Origin: Saccharicrinis sp963677655
GTDB taxonomy: Bacteria; Bacteroidota; Bacteroidia; Bacteroidales; Marinilabiliaceae
DNA length: 64,000 nucleotides
Assembly: GCA_963677655.1 (NCBI GenBank)
Contig: OY782088.1
Reading direction: 5' to 3' (one strand)
The translations under genes were made by a program, and so were the position numbers. Below the pieces are notes generated by a model. The model saw only the letters and a list, made by a program, of their open reading frames with translations. It was not told the DNA's origin and searched no databases. This document shows, piece after piece, positions 36,177 to 45,104 of the stretch (positions are counted from its first letter, which is position 1; the number at the start of each line of letters is the position of its first letter).

Positions 36177-36658
36177 TGGAAGAGATAAACAATTCATATC
36201 TTTCGTTTAAGTTAGGCACTGAATCATTTGCAATTCATGTAAGTAAGGTAAATGAGATTCGTGAGTATGAAGAACCTCGTAAAATGCCTGAAACTGTTTC
36301 TTTCATGAAAGGTGTAATTAATTATAGACAAGAGATTGTTCCTTTAATTGATACTGGTGTAAAGTTTGGAATGCAACCAGTTGAAATTACTCCTCAAACT
36401 TGTATTGTAGTAATTGATGTTACAAGAAATGATGATAATAGTTCATTTAAAGTTGGTATCATGGCTGATGCAGTAACTGACGTTTTTGAAGTTGATGAAA
36501 GTGAATTTCGAAAAGTAGATACTGATTATAGTCCAACATATATAAAGGCAACATGTTCTGTCAATGATAACTTTTATTTAATACTTAATTCAGATAAGGT
36601 ATTTAGTGTAAATGAAATTATCAGTATGGGAGATTTGATTAATCAAATAAATAAGTAG
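36176..36658 (+). CDS. cheW: CheW coupling protein (copy 2)
   Basis: This 160-residue second CheW has SYLSFKLGTESFAIHVSKV, PRKMPETVSFMKGVINYRQEIVPLIDTG, and GIMADAVTDVFEV. It may fill a different place in the array, such as CheW-only rings, or serve another receptor elsewhere in the genome. It overlaps cheR by one base at its stop codon. Confidence 0.93.
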   Translation: MEEINNSYLSFKLGTESFAIHVSKVNEIREYEEPRKMPETVSFMKGVINYRQEIVPLIDTGVKFGMQPVEITPQTCIVVIDVTRNDDNSSFKVGIMADAVTDVFEVDESEFRKVDTDYSPTYIKATCSVNDNFYLILNSDKVFSVNEIISMGDLINQINK

Positions 36659-37527
36659 TGAATAACCAAAAGTCATACTCAAAAGATTTGGATTGTTTTA
36701 AAGCAGAATTATCTTCAAAAGATTTTGAAGCTTTTAGTCAATTTATTTATACAGAGTTTGGTATAAAAATGCCTCCTGTAAAGAGAATTATGTTACAAGG
36801 GAGGCTGTTAAAAAGAATTCGTGAATTAAACATGAATTCGTACACTGAATATAAAGATTACTTATTTAGTAAAGATGGACAACGTGAAGAAATTTTTAAT
36901 TTTCTAAATGTTGTAACAACAAATAAAACTGATTTTTTTAGAGAACCAATTCATTTTGATTTTTTAAAAACAACAGTGTTGCCTGAATTTGTAAATCAAA
37001 ATAGTAGACAACCATTTAAAATCTGGAGTGCAGGTTGCTCAAGTGGTGAAGAACTATATACTTTAGCCATTACATTAAATGAATTTAAAAGTATAAATGC
37101 TGGTTTTGACTACTCAATGTTAGGAACCGACATTTCACAAAATGTATTGAGTAAGGCAGCAAAAGGGATATATCCTCTTAATAAAGTAGATATAATTCCA
37201 ATTGATTTAAAAAAGAAATATTTATTAAAGAGTAAAGATAAAATAAATCCAACTGTTAAGGTTAGACCTGAATTGCAAAAGAATTTATCATTAAAATATT
37301 TGAATTTAATGGATTCAACTTATTCAAATATTAATGAAAAATATGATGTTGTTTTTTGTAGAAATGTTTTAATTTATTTTGATAGACAAACACAAGAAAG
37401 TGTTATTAATAAATTGAGTTCCCATGTTAAACAGGGAGGATATTTTTTTATCGGTCATTCAGAATCATTAACAGGGATGAATGTTCCTTTGGAACATATA
37501 AAACCAACTATTTTTAGAAAAAAATAA
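36658..37527 (+). CDS. cheR: Chemoreceptor methyltransferase CheR (copy 1)
   Basis: This is a 289-residue SAM-dependent glutamate methyltransferase. An N-terminal helical domain (residues 10-75) precedes the Rossmann domain, with motif I at WSAGCSSGEELYT (about 123-135), LGTDIS, and FCRNVLIYFD. These residues match active CheR. It begins with GTG directly on the stop of cheW copy 2, showing translational coupling. It should methylate the MCP and set adaptation together with CheB and CheD. Confidence 0.95.
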   Translation: MNNQKSYSKDLDCFKAELSSKDFEAFSQFIYTEFGIKMPPVKRIMLQGRLLKRIRELNMNSYTEYKDYLFSKDGQREEIFNFLNVVTTNKTDFFREPIHFDFLKTTVLPEFVNQNSRQPFKIWSAGCSSGEELYTLAITLNEFKSINAGFDYSMLGTDISQNVLSKAAKGIYPLNKVDIIPIDLKKKYLLKSKDKINPTVKVRPELQKNLSLKYLNLMDSTYSNINEKYDVVFCRNVLIYFDRQTQESVINKLSSHVKQGGYFFIGHSESLTGMNVPLEHIKPTIFRKK

Positions 37528-37544
37528 AGAACAAAAAGAGAACC

Positions 37545-38447
37545 ATGAATAATTTATCAGACAGACAATTACTTAAGGAGCTAAGACAACGGCTAGAGGC
37601 TGGTAAAAATAGTGAAAAAGAAATTAAGGATTTAACACTTGAATTGCAAGGCGTTTCAAAGAAACTTAAAGATTCTGAAGCTCTTAAAAGTCACTTTATA
37701 TCAAATATTTCTAATGAAATTGTAAATCCATTTACATCAATATTAGGATTATCAAAAGCAATTTTATCAGTAGAAAAGCACGATTGGAAAAAAGTCGTTT
37801 CAATGGTTGCTCTTATACACTCTGAAGCTTTTAATCTAGATTTTCAGCTGAAAAATATTTTTGTTGCAGCAAAAATTGAAGCTGGAGAAATTGCTCCTAA
37901 TATTGCTAAAGTTAATATTAGAAGTCTTCTACAAACAGTAGTTGATTCTTTCAATATTATTTCTAGAAAAATGGGTATTAGCTTTGATATTCAGTTTAAT
38001 ATTGAGCATGGATTTGGTAAAAACTTTTACTTTAAAACAGATTCAGAGAAATTAAAACTTATCTTAAGTAACCTTATTAATAATGCATTAAAGTATAGTT
38101 ATAAGGATAGTAAAGTAGTAATTTCTGTATGGTTAGACGATGAAGATGTTTTAAAAATATCTGTACAAGATTTTGGAACTGGTATTTCAGAGAAAAATCA
38201 ACAAACTATTTTTGAAAGATTTAAGAGATTAGATACAGGTATAAATTCAATTAATAGAGGGCATGGTTTAGGATTATCCATTACAAAAGCATTGTTGGAT
38301 GTTTTAAGTGGTGATATTGAAATTTCTAGCCAAAAGGGGGAAGGATCAACATTTACAATAAGTGTTCCTGAAGCTAAAAATATAGTTGATGGATTTAGTG
38401 GAGAAGGCAATGATATTTTCTTCGATGAAGAGGATGAGATTTTTTAA
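37545..38447 (+). CDS. Histidine-kinase-like protein lacking the phospho-acceptor His
   Basis: This 300-residue cytoplasmic protein has a coiled coil (10-50), a DHp-like region (50-110) and a HATPase domain (140-285). The H box, normally FISNISHEIRTP, reads FISNISNEIVNPF, so Asn57 takes the place of the phosphorylated His. The ATP-binding motifs look intact: NLINNALKYS (N box), DFGTGIS (G1) and GHGLGLSITKA (G2). It cannot autophosphorylate in the usual way. It might act as a phosphatase, an ATP-dependent scaffold, or a regulator of CheA. No sensor domain is fused. It lies between cheR and cheD. Confidence 0.88.
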   Translation: MNNLSDRQLLKELRQRLEAGKNSEKEIKDLTLELQGVSKKLKDSEALKSHFISNISNEIVNPFTSILGLSKAILSVEKHDWKKVVSMVALIHSEAFNLDFQLKNIFVAAKIEAGEIAPNIAKVNIRSLLQTVVDSFNIISRKMGISFDIQFNIEHGFGKNFYFKTDSEKLKLILSNLINNALKYSYKDSKVVISVWLDDEDVLKISVQDFGTGISEKNQQTIFERFKRLDTGINSINRGHGLGLSITKALLDVLSGDIEISSQKGEGSTFTISVPEAKNIVDGFSGEGNDIFFDEEDEIF

Positions 38448-38457
38448 TGGTGGATAA

Positions 38458-38928
38458 ATGAGTCAATATTTACAACATTTTTTATATCCATCCTCACTAT
38501 TTGTTAGCAAAGAACCTTTTTTGGTGAAAACTATTTTGGGTTCCTGTGTTGCAATATGTTTGTGGGACTCTCGGTTAAAAATAGGAGGAATAAATCATTA
38601 TATGCTTCCTCACTGGAGTGGTAATGATTTGGCTTCACCTAAATACGGAAATATTGCTATCGATAAATTGATTGATAAACTGCTATTTCATGGTTCTAGA
38701 ATTGAAGACTTGCAGGCTAAAATTTTCGGTGGTGGAGAGTTGATGCAAACAGGAAGTTCTAAAATACAAATTGGAGAGCGAAATATTCGTGTTGCACGAA
38801 TTATGCTCGAAGAAAGAAAGATTCCAATTGTTGCTTCAAGTACAGGAGGAAAAAGAGGTAGAAAAATTATCTTTTTTACGGATACAGGAGAAGTCAGGCA
38901 TAAATTGCTTGATAAAAAAAATCTTTAA
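38458..38928 (+). CDS. cheD: Chemoreceptor glutamine deamidase CheD
   Basis: This 156-residue protein has the CheD catalytic pattern: Cys30 in LGSCVAICLWD, His47 in GGINHYMLP (17 residues later) and Thr25 just before. CheD deamidates receptor glutamines to methylatable glutamates, and in some bacteria works with CheC. No CheC is seen here. The C-terminal half (KIFGGGELMQ, VASSTGGKRGRKIIF) is also typical. It is 10 bases after the kinase-like gene. Confidence 0.93.
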   Translation: MSQYLQHFLYPSSLFVSKEPFLVKTILGSCVAICLWDSRLKIGGINHYMLPHWSGNDLASPKYGNIAIDKLIDKLLFHGSRIEDLQAKIFGGGELMQTGSSKIQIGERNIRVARIMLEERKIPIVASSTGGKRGRKIIFFTDTGEVRHKLLDKKNL

Positions 38929-39014
38929 AGGAATATTTACATCTTTTGTTTATTTGAATTGAATATTTTTATATTTAATGTGCAAATAAAAAGATATATA
39001 GATAACCTTGTGCT

Positions 39015-40100
39015 ATGCGAAATAATAAGTTACGGGTATTAGTTGTTGATGATTCAGCTGTAGTAAGACAAAGTCTTTCTTCAATATTGGGTTCTGATCC
39101 AGATATTGAAGTTATGGGTACAGCTGCAGACCCAATAATAGCGGTAAAAAAAATAATGAAAGAAGTTCCAGATGTAATCACTCTGGATATTGAAATGCCA
39201 CGAATGGATGGTCTTACATTTCTGCGAAAGATAATGTCTCAACATCCTATTCCCGTAGTAATTATTTCATCGCTTACAACTGAAGGTACAGAAACTGCGA
39301 TGAAAGCTCTTGAATATGGAGCTTCTGAAATTATAGGTAAACCTGCAATGAATGCTGCTAAATTTATTAACGAATCAAAAATAATGATTTGTGATGCGGT
39401 TAAAGCAGCAGCCCAGGCTAAATTATCAAGAAAAAAAATAGTTACTAAAGCACCAGCACCTCCATTAGAGGTGAAACCTAAATATAGTGCAGATGTAATA
39501 TTACAAAGAGCATCCGCTTCTGATAGAATTACTTTAACAGAAAAAGTGATTGTTTTAGGAGCTTCAACTGGTGGGACAGAAGCAATAAGAACTTTCCTTA
39601 GAAACTTACCTCCAAAAATGCCAGGTATTGCAATAGTCCAACATATGCCAGAAGGTTTTACTAAATCATTTGCAAATAGTTTAAATAATATTTGTGATTT
39701 AGAAGTAAAAGAAGCTGAAAATGGCGATAAGTTATATCAGGGTAGAGTATTGATAGCTGCAGGCAATCATCATATGCTTTTAAAAAGAGTTGGGAAAGAA
39801 TATTTTGTTGAAGTTAAAGAAGGTCCACTTGTAAATCGACATAGGCCATCTGTAGATGTATTATTTCGTAGTGCATCTCGTTATGCAGGTAAAAATGCAA
39901 TTGGTGTTTTGCTTACAGGTATGGGGAACGATGGCGCTAAAGGATTATTAGAACTTAAAGAAACGGGTGCCGATACAATAGCTCAGGATGAACAAAGTTC
40001 TGTTGTATATGGGATGCCAAAAGAGGCAGCAAAATTAGGTGCAGCTAATCATATTTTAAGTTTAGAACAATTAGCACCATTTTTAGTAAAATCATTGTAA
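39015..40100 (+). CDS. cheB: Chemotaxis methylesterase CheB with receiver domain
   Basis: This 361-residue protein has an N-terminal receiver (acidic pair in VVDDSA, phospho-acceptor Asp58 in TLDIEMPRMDG) and a C-terminal methylesterase. The catalytic triad is Ser184 in GASTGGTEA, a His near 211 in QHMPEGFT and an Asp near 305 in GMGNDGAKG. Phosphorylation by CheA should relieve inhibition of the esterase, which demethylates the receptor. It is encoded 86 bases after cheD in the same direction. Confidence 0.96.
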   Translation: MRNNKLRVLVVDDSAVVRQSLSSILGSDPDIEVMGTAADPIIAVKKIMKEVPDVITLDIEMPRMDGLTFLRKIMSQHPIPVVIISSLTTEGTETAMKALEYGASEIIGKPAMNAAKFINESKIMICDAVKAAAQAKLSRKKIVTKAPAPPLEVKPKYSADVILQRASASDRITLTEKVIVLGASTGGTEAIRTFLRNLPPKMPGIAIVQHMPEGFTKSFANSLNNICDLEVKEAENGDKLYQGRVLIAAGNHHMLLKRVGKEYFVEVKEGPLVNRHRPSVDVLFRSASRYAGKNAIGVLLTGMGNDGAKGLLELKETGADTIAQDEQSSVVYGMPKEAAKLGAANHILSLEQLAPFLVKSL

Positions 40101-40191
40101 ATACTATATTTATTTAAATTGGTGGTTTAAAAGTTTTAACTTCACCGTGCTTTAGATAAAGGCTTTTTACATAAAATTAAAACTCAAAGTT

Positions 40192-42069
40192 GTGAAAAAT
40201 ATAGACCTATCTAATATATTAAGAAAGTTTACTTTCAGAGGATTTTTATTAGGGTTTCTTGTGGCTTTATTTGTCTTTCTGTTAAATATGAATTCAAATA
40301 TATTTATGCAGACAAATAGAACATTTGCTGATATGTTATATCTGTTTCCAGGAATGTGGTTAATAATTATTCTACCTTTTATAACTACAGCACTGGGCTA
40401 TTATTTTGCATTACGTTTTATTAAAATTATTAGAAAACAACGTAAGTCATTGAAATCAGAAGCTCGAAGATCTGAAAGAGTTTTGAAATTTGTAAATAAT
40501 TTACGTGAAGGTAATTTGAATAATACTGATTTAGTTGATGATAAACGTGATCAATTAAGTAAATCTCTTTTAAATTTACATGATTATTTAGTACAGAGTA
40601 AAAAAGAACAAGAGCAAAATAAAATAGAAGAAGAGCAAAGAACTTGGGTAACTCAGGGGTTGGCTCAATTTGGTGAAATACTGCGTCGTAATAATGATAA
40701 TCTTGAAGAATTAGCTTATAACATAATTAGTTATCAGGTAAATTATCTTAAAATAAATCAAGGTGGTTTTTACTTATTAAATAAAAATGCTAAAGGCGAT
40801 AAGTTTTTTGAACTTACGGCATGTATTGCTTTTGACAGGAAAAAATTTACTGATAAAGTTATTCAGTGGGAAGAAGGATTAATTGGACGTTGTGCGTTAG
40901 AAAAAGATACTATATATTTAACTGATGTACCTAATGAATATATTACAATAACTTCAGGTTTAGGGCAGTCAAATCCTTCAGCTATATTAATTGTACCTTT
41001 AAAGGCAAATGATGAAGTTTATGGTGTTATTGAATTAGCATCTTTCCGCGAATTTCAACCTTTTGAAATTGAATTTATTGAAAAAACTGCAGAAAGTATA
41101 GCATCAACAATCTCTGCTGTTCAAATTAATATTCAAACTACCAAGTTACTACACGAAACACAAATACAAGCAGAAAGAATGTCTCAACAAGAAGAAGAAT
41201 TGAGACAAAATTTGGAAGAAATGCAAGCTACACAAGAGGAATCTGAACGTAGAGAAGTTGAGATGCAAGGTATACTTGAAGCTATTGATAACTCAGCAAT
41301 AAGTTGTGAGTATGGTGTGGATGGATCTTTAATATCAGTAAACCAATTGTTTTTAGAAACCTTTAAATATCTACCTGAAGAAATTGAAGGTCAAAATTTA
41401 AAGATTTTTACCTTTCAAGAGGATATAGAAGAATTGAATAAAATATTATCAGATTTACAAAATCGTAAGAATTTTAAAGGCAGGGTAAGAAGAAGAACTA
41501 AACTTGGAGAAGAAATCTTTTTATTGACTACATATACACCAGTAATTGATAATGACGGTGAAATTGTAAAAATTCTTAGTCTCGAAAATGATGTAACTGA
41601 TCAAGTTCGTATGGAAGAGCAAATGAAACGTTCCAAAGATGAGCTAGGTATTATGCTTGAACAAGCAAGAGATGAAATGAAAGAGCAGTTTAAAGAAATT
41701 GAAGCTGTCAAAATACGAAATGAGAAAACTCTGGAAGGAGCTTTAGATGCAATCATCACAACAAACAAAGAAGGTATTTTAGAATTTTTCAATGCTGCCG
41801 CTGAAAAGCTTTGGGGTTATGAAAGAGTTGAAGTTTTAGGTCAACACGTTTCTATGTTATTTTCTACAGAAACAGCTAAAAATGATCCATTTGTTAAGGC
41901 TTATATAAATACAGATGAGCAAAAAGTGGTAGGAGAAAGAAAAGAAGTTCCTATTAAAAATAAGTTTGGAGATGATATACCTGTCTTGTTTTTATTATCA
42001 GAAGCTCAAATTGGTGATGATCATTCATTTACAGCATTTATCCAAAATGTTGAAGTTGAGTTGTTCTAA
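40192..42069 (+). CDS. Membrane GAF/PAS sensory protein without output domain
   Basis: The 625-residue protein starts with GTG and has two membrane helices (about 17-36 and 52-74), a HAMP-like or coiled region, a GAF domain (about 160-305), a coiled coil (315-360), a PAS domain (362-480), another coiled coil and a second PAS domain ending at the C-terminus. No kinase, cyclase or phosphatase domain follows. Its GAF region is paralogous to those of two further proteins in this run (WVTQGLAQFGEILR here, WITKGKELVNDILR in the phosphatase). It may sense a small molecule or redox state and act by contact with the array or with the adaptation enzymes encoded next to it. Confidence 0.85.
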   Translation: MKNIDLSNILRKFTFRGFLLGFLVALFVFLLNMNSNIFMQTNRTFADMLYLFPGMWLIIILPFITTALGYYFALRFIKIIRKQRKSLKSEARRSERVLKFVNNLREGNLNNTDLVDDKRDQLSKSLLNLHDYLVQSKKEQEQNKIEEEQRTWVTQGLAQFGEILRRNNDNLEELAYNIISYQVNYLKINQGGFYLLNKNAKGDKFFELTACIAFDRKKFTDKVIQWEEGLIGRCALEKDTIYLTDVPNEYITITSGLGQSNPSAILIVPLKANDEVYGVIELASFREFQPFEIEFIEKTAESIASTISAVQINIQTTKLLHETQIQAERMSQQEEELRQNLEEMQATQEESERREVEMQGILEAIDNSAISCEYGVDGSLISVNQLFLETFKYLPEEIEGQNLKIFTFQEDIEELNKILSDLQNRKNFKGRVRRRTKLGEEIFLLTTYTPVIDNDGEIVKILSLENDVTDQVRMEEQMKRSKDELGIMLEQARDEMKEQFKEIEAVKIRNEKTLEGALDAIITTNKEGILEFFNAAAEKLWGYERVEVLGQHVSMLFSTETAKNDPFVKAYINTDEQKVVGERKEVPIKNKFGDDIPVLFLLSEAQIGDDHSFTAFIQNVEVELF

Positions 42070-42083
42070 AATATATTTAATCT

Positions 42084-42926
42084 GTGGGGAATTTAACTTT
42101 TAAAACTTATTTAGAAGAGCTTAAAAAGCATACACCATATAATTTTTGTGAATATTCAGATAATTCAATTCAAAGAAGAATTGAAAAAGTTTTGAGTGAT
42201 CATAAAGTTAATTTGGAAGAATTGTTGTATTTGACAAAAACAGATCAAGCATTTGTAGAAAATTTAGTTGATGAAATAACAGTTAATACAACAGAACTTT
42301 TTCGAAATCCTGAAACCTGGGAATATTTGTATAACAAAATTTTGCCATCGTTAAAAAGTAAAAAAACGATTAATATATGGCATGCTGGATGTTCAACAGG
42401 TCAAGAGGTATATTCAAATCTCATTCTTTTAAATGAATTAGGTCTAATAGATAAAGCTAAGGTTGTTGCTACAGATATTAATAAAAAAGTATTACAAATA
42501 TCTAAAAAGGGAGAATATAGCTTAAGTAATAATCAGAGATATATTGATGCTTACAAAGTATTAATGCAAAAAGTTAAGGATAATGCCAATGACTTTGAGC
42601 ATTATTGTGATATAGATAAGAGCTCTGATACTTTTAGATTTAAAGATATTCTTAGAAATAAGATAGATTTTAGAAGACATGATTTAGTAACTGAAACTAT
42701 CCCATTTTATCAAAAATTCGATATTATCTATTGTAGAAATGTATTAATATATTTCAATCCGGATTTACAAATGAAAATTGTGAAAAAGTTTTTTGATAAA
42801 CTTTATGATGGGGGTGTCTTAGTCCTTGGTAATCACGAAGCTTTACATGGTTTTTTTAAAACCAGGTTTATTAAGCATGGAATGGTTTATACAAAGAGTT
42901 CAACATTTCAATTTAAATACAGATAA
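42084..42926 (+). CDS. cheR: CheR-type methyltransferase (copy 2)
   Basis: This 280-residue CheR has intact SAM motifs: WHAGCSTGQEVYSN (about 99-112), VVATDINKKVL, and DIIYCRNVLIYFNPD. The N-terminal helical domain (residues 5-70) carries NTTELFRNPETW, as in CheR. It starts with GTG 14 bases after the GAF/PAS gene. A second active methyltransferase beside one receptor suggests another receptor or a dedicated partner. The catalytically degenerate third copy follows directly. Confidence 0.9.
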   Translation: MGNLTFKTYLEELKKHTPYNFCEYSDNSIQRRIEKVLSDHKVNLEELLYLTKTDQAFVENLVDEITVNTTELFRNPETWEYLYNKILPSLKSKKTINIWHAGCSTGQEVYSNLILLNELGLIDKAKVVATDINKKVLQISKKGEYSLSNNQRYIDAYKVLMQKVKDNANDFEHYCDIDKSSDTFRFKDILRNKIDFRRHDLVTETIPFYQKFDIIYCRNVLIYFNPDLQMKIVKKFFDKLYDGGVLVLGNHEALHGFFKTRFIKHGMVYTKSSTFQFKYR

Positions 42927-42929
42927 ATC

Positions 42930-43736
42930 ATGGCTGTTATACCTACTTTAAATGATATTAGGTTAATTACACCAGTTTTAGAGGATATTTTAAAACTTGA
43001 TATTTATAATTTTGCTCTGTCGTTTCTACGTCGACGATTCGCATATGTATTTAATCAACTTAACATTAAATCTGTTTCGTTTTTTATTGATGAAATAAAA
43101 AGGGGAAATTTAATTGATGAATTTCTGTATTTATTTCAAGTGGGAGATACAGAAATGTTTAGGGATCCTTCTTTTTGGAGAACATTAAAGAATAAACTTT
43201 TACCAAAGTTTGAAAATGAGAATGTAAATATTTGGTTGCCTGAATTGGTTTCGTCGCATGAGTTATTTTCATTATTAGTAATGTTAGAGGAGGATAAACT
43301 TATTGATTCGACAAAAATTATTTGTAATTCACAATCAAATAAAATTATAGAAGAAGTTAAAGAAGGAATCATTCCATTAAAAACATTAGAAATAAGTAAA
43401 CAAAATTTTAAGAGACTTGAATTGCATACTTCGTTTGAAGATTATTTCTATTTAGAAGAAGGAAAAACAAAAATAAATAAGTCTCTGCTTAAAAATGTTG
43501 AATTTATTAATAACAGTTTTTTTCTAGAAGGTCCAACTCAATATATAAATATTGTGCTTTTTAGAAATCGGATGATATATTATAATTCAAAGCTTCAAAA
43601 TAAAGCTGAGGATATAATTTTGCAATCTATAAAAAAAGGAGGTTTTATTGCTTTAGGAATTAAAGAGCGTATATGTAATAGCAATATTGATTTATGTGAG
43701 TCATTTGATTGTAATGAGCAAATTTATAAAGTTTGA
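42930..43736 (+). CDS. Degenerate CheR-like protein (pseudo-methyltransferase)
   Basis: This 268-residue protein follows the CheR fold but has lost the SAM site. The N-terminal part keeps VGDTEMFRDPSFWRTLKNKLLPKF, matching the CheR segment with TELFR. Motif I, which should read like HAGCSTGQE, reads LPELVSSHE at about residues 101-109, and the acidic SAM-ribose ligand region reads IICNSQSNK. The late CRNVLIYF motif survives as LFRNRMIYYN. It is therefore probably not a methyltransferase, but a receptor- or peptide-binding partner of the adjacent active CheR and CheB. The frame is fully open, so this is not a decaying pseudogene. Confidence 0.85.
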   Translation: MAVIPTLNDIRLITPVLEDILKLDIYNFALSFLRRRFAYVFNQLNIKSVSFFIDEIKRGNLIDEFLYLFQVGDTEMFRDPSFWRTLKNKLLPKFENENVNIWLPELVSSHELFSLLVMLEEDKLIDSTKIICNSQSNKIIEEVKEGIIPLKTLEISKQNFKRLELHTSFEDYFYLEEGKTKINKSLLKNVEFINNSFFLEGPTQYINIVLFRNRMIYYNSKLQNKAEDIILQSIKKGGFIALGIKERICNSNIDLCESFDCNEQIYKV

Positions 43737-43745
43737 TTTTTTTTA

Positions 43746-44321
43746 ATGAATAATACTAGAGCGACATATTATAAAGGAATTGTTATTGGAGGATCAGCTG
43801 GAAGCTTTTCAATTGTATCTAAAATTCTGGCTCAAATTAAACCAGATTTTCAATATCCAATAATTGTTTGTTTACATCGTCTTAAACATGTAAGATCAGG
43901 ATTATTAGAAGGATTACAGCTGAAATCAAATTTAGAAGTTGTTGAACCATTTGACAAGGATAGTATTATTGGTGGGAAGATTTATTTAGCACCCTCTAAT
44001 TATCATCTATTTGTTGAATTTGATTCAACGATATCTTTATCCACTGAAGAAGTAAATAACCATAGTCGACCATCAATAGATTATACTTTTTCTTCTTCAG
44101 CTACTTCTTTTCGCGAAAAAATGGTAGGCATTATTTTAACTGGAGCGAATAAAGATGGAGCTAAAGGAATGTTTGATGTCCATAAAAAGAAAGGTTATAC
44201 AATAGTTCAGGACCCTTCTACGTGTGATGTAGATACAATGCCTAAAGCTGCTTTACAATTATTCTCTCCTGATGAAATATTATCACCTGAAGGAATAATT
44301 GACTTTTTGAACAAACTTTAA
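43746..44321 (+). CDS. CheB methylesterase domain protein without receiver
   Basis: This 191-residue protein is only the esterase domain of CheB. The triad residues are kept: Ser17 in IGGSAGSF, His44 in VCLHRLKHV, and Asp in LTGANKDGAKGMF. The missing receiver means it cannot be controlled by CheA in the usual way and may be constitutive or controlled by binding. It follows two CheR-like genes and completes a second adaptation set. The loop after the His differs from typical CheB (HMPxGFT replaced), hinting at another substrate. Confidence 0.88.
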   Translation: MNNTRATYYKGIVIGGSAGSFSIVSKILAQIKPDFQYPIIVCLHRLKHVRSGLLEGLQLKSNLEVVEPFDKDSIIGGKIYLAPSNYHLFVEFDSTISLSTEEVNNHSRPSIDYTFSSSATSFREKMVGIILTGANKDGAKGMFDVHKKKGYTIVQDPSTCDVDTMPKAALQLFSPDEILSPEGIIDFLNKL

Positions 44322-44322
44322 A

Positions 44323-45096
44323 ATGTCTGAAATGAAATTAAAACCTATAACTACCTTATATATTATTTCAACATTAGCATTTATGTTTGCTTTGTTGAAG
44401 TATTTTTATGTTAATATATCAATTCCTATAGATTTTCTTATTTTAGAAATTCTTTCTTTCGTTGGTTTTATTGGTATTATATACTTATCTGATAAAATTA
44501 TTCGAAAAAATAGAAGACAAATTGATTTAAAAGATATAGAATTTCAAAAAAAAGAGGAAGAATATATTCAAAGTATTGAACATTATAAGGAGGTTTTAAG
44601 CAAATTCCAAAGTGAAAATAACGAAGAAAAAAGTGAAGATGAAATAGAAATGATTTCTAAAGAAGTTGTAGAATTAGCGTCAGAAAGTGATGATATTAAA
44701 AAATTTGCAACTGATTTCTTAGCAAAACTAGCTAAGCATTATGAAATAGGTCTTGGAGTTTGTTATTTTAAGATAAAACCTTCGGATAATTTTAGCGTAC
44801 AAGGGGTCTATGGCTTAAGTGATGAAGAAGTACTTAGTGAAATTAATGAACATAGTGGAGTTAATGGTGAAAGTATTACAAGTCAAAAAGTAATAGTTGT
44901 TAATGAAATTGACGACGAATATTTTAACATTGAATCATGTACAGGTTCGTCAAAACCAAAGCACTTATATTTATTACCGATTGTTGTAAATAATGCAACT
45001 GTTGGTATAATCGAATTAGCAACCTTTAAAATGATTAATATTGAAAATCATTGGGTTAAAATAAGTAATGGTATAAGTGAAATTAAAGTTTTATAA
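44323..45096 (+). CDS. Membrane GAF-domain protein
   Basis: This 257-residue protein has two membrane helices (about 10-30 and 36-56), a charged coiled coil (65-110) and one GAF domain (120-250) with no output domain. The GAF end (HLYLLPIVVNNATVGIIELATF) matches those of the GAF/PAS protein upstream and of the phosphatase that follows, so the three are paralogues. It starts one base after the CheB-like stop. It may act as a partner or decoy sensor for the phosphatase; the role is inferred. Confidence 0.78.
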   Translation: MSEMKLKPITTLYIISTLAFMFALLKYFYVNISIPIDFLILEILSFVGFIGIIYLSDKIIRKNRRQIDLKDIEFQKKEEEYIQSIEHYKEVLSKFQSENNEEKSEDEIEMISKEVVELASESDDIKKFATDFLAKLAKHYEIGLGVCYFKIKPSDNFSVQGVYGLSDEEVLSEINEHSGVNGESITSQKVIVVNEIDDEYFNIESCTGSSKPKHLYLLPIVVNNATVGIIELATFKMINIENHWVKISNGISEIKVL

Positions 45097-45104
45097 TTTT
45101 TGAA

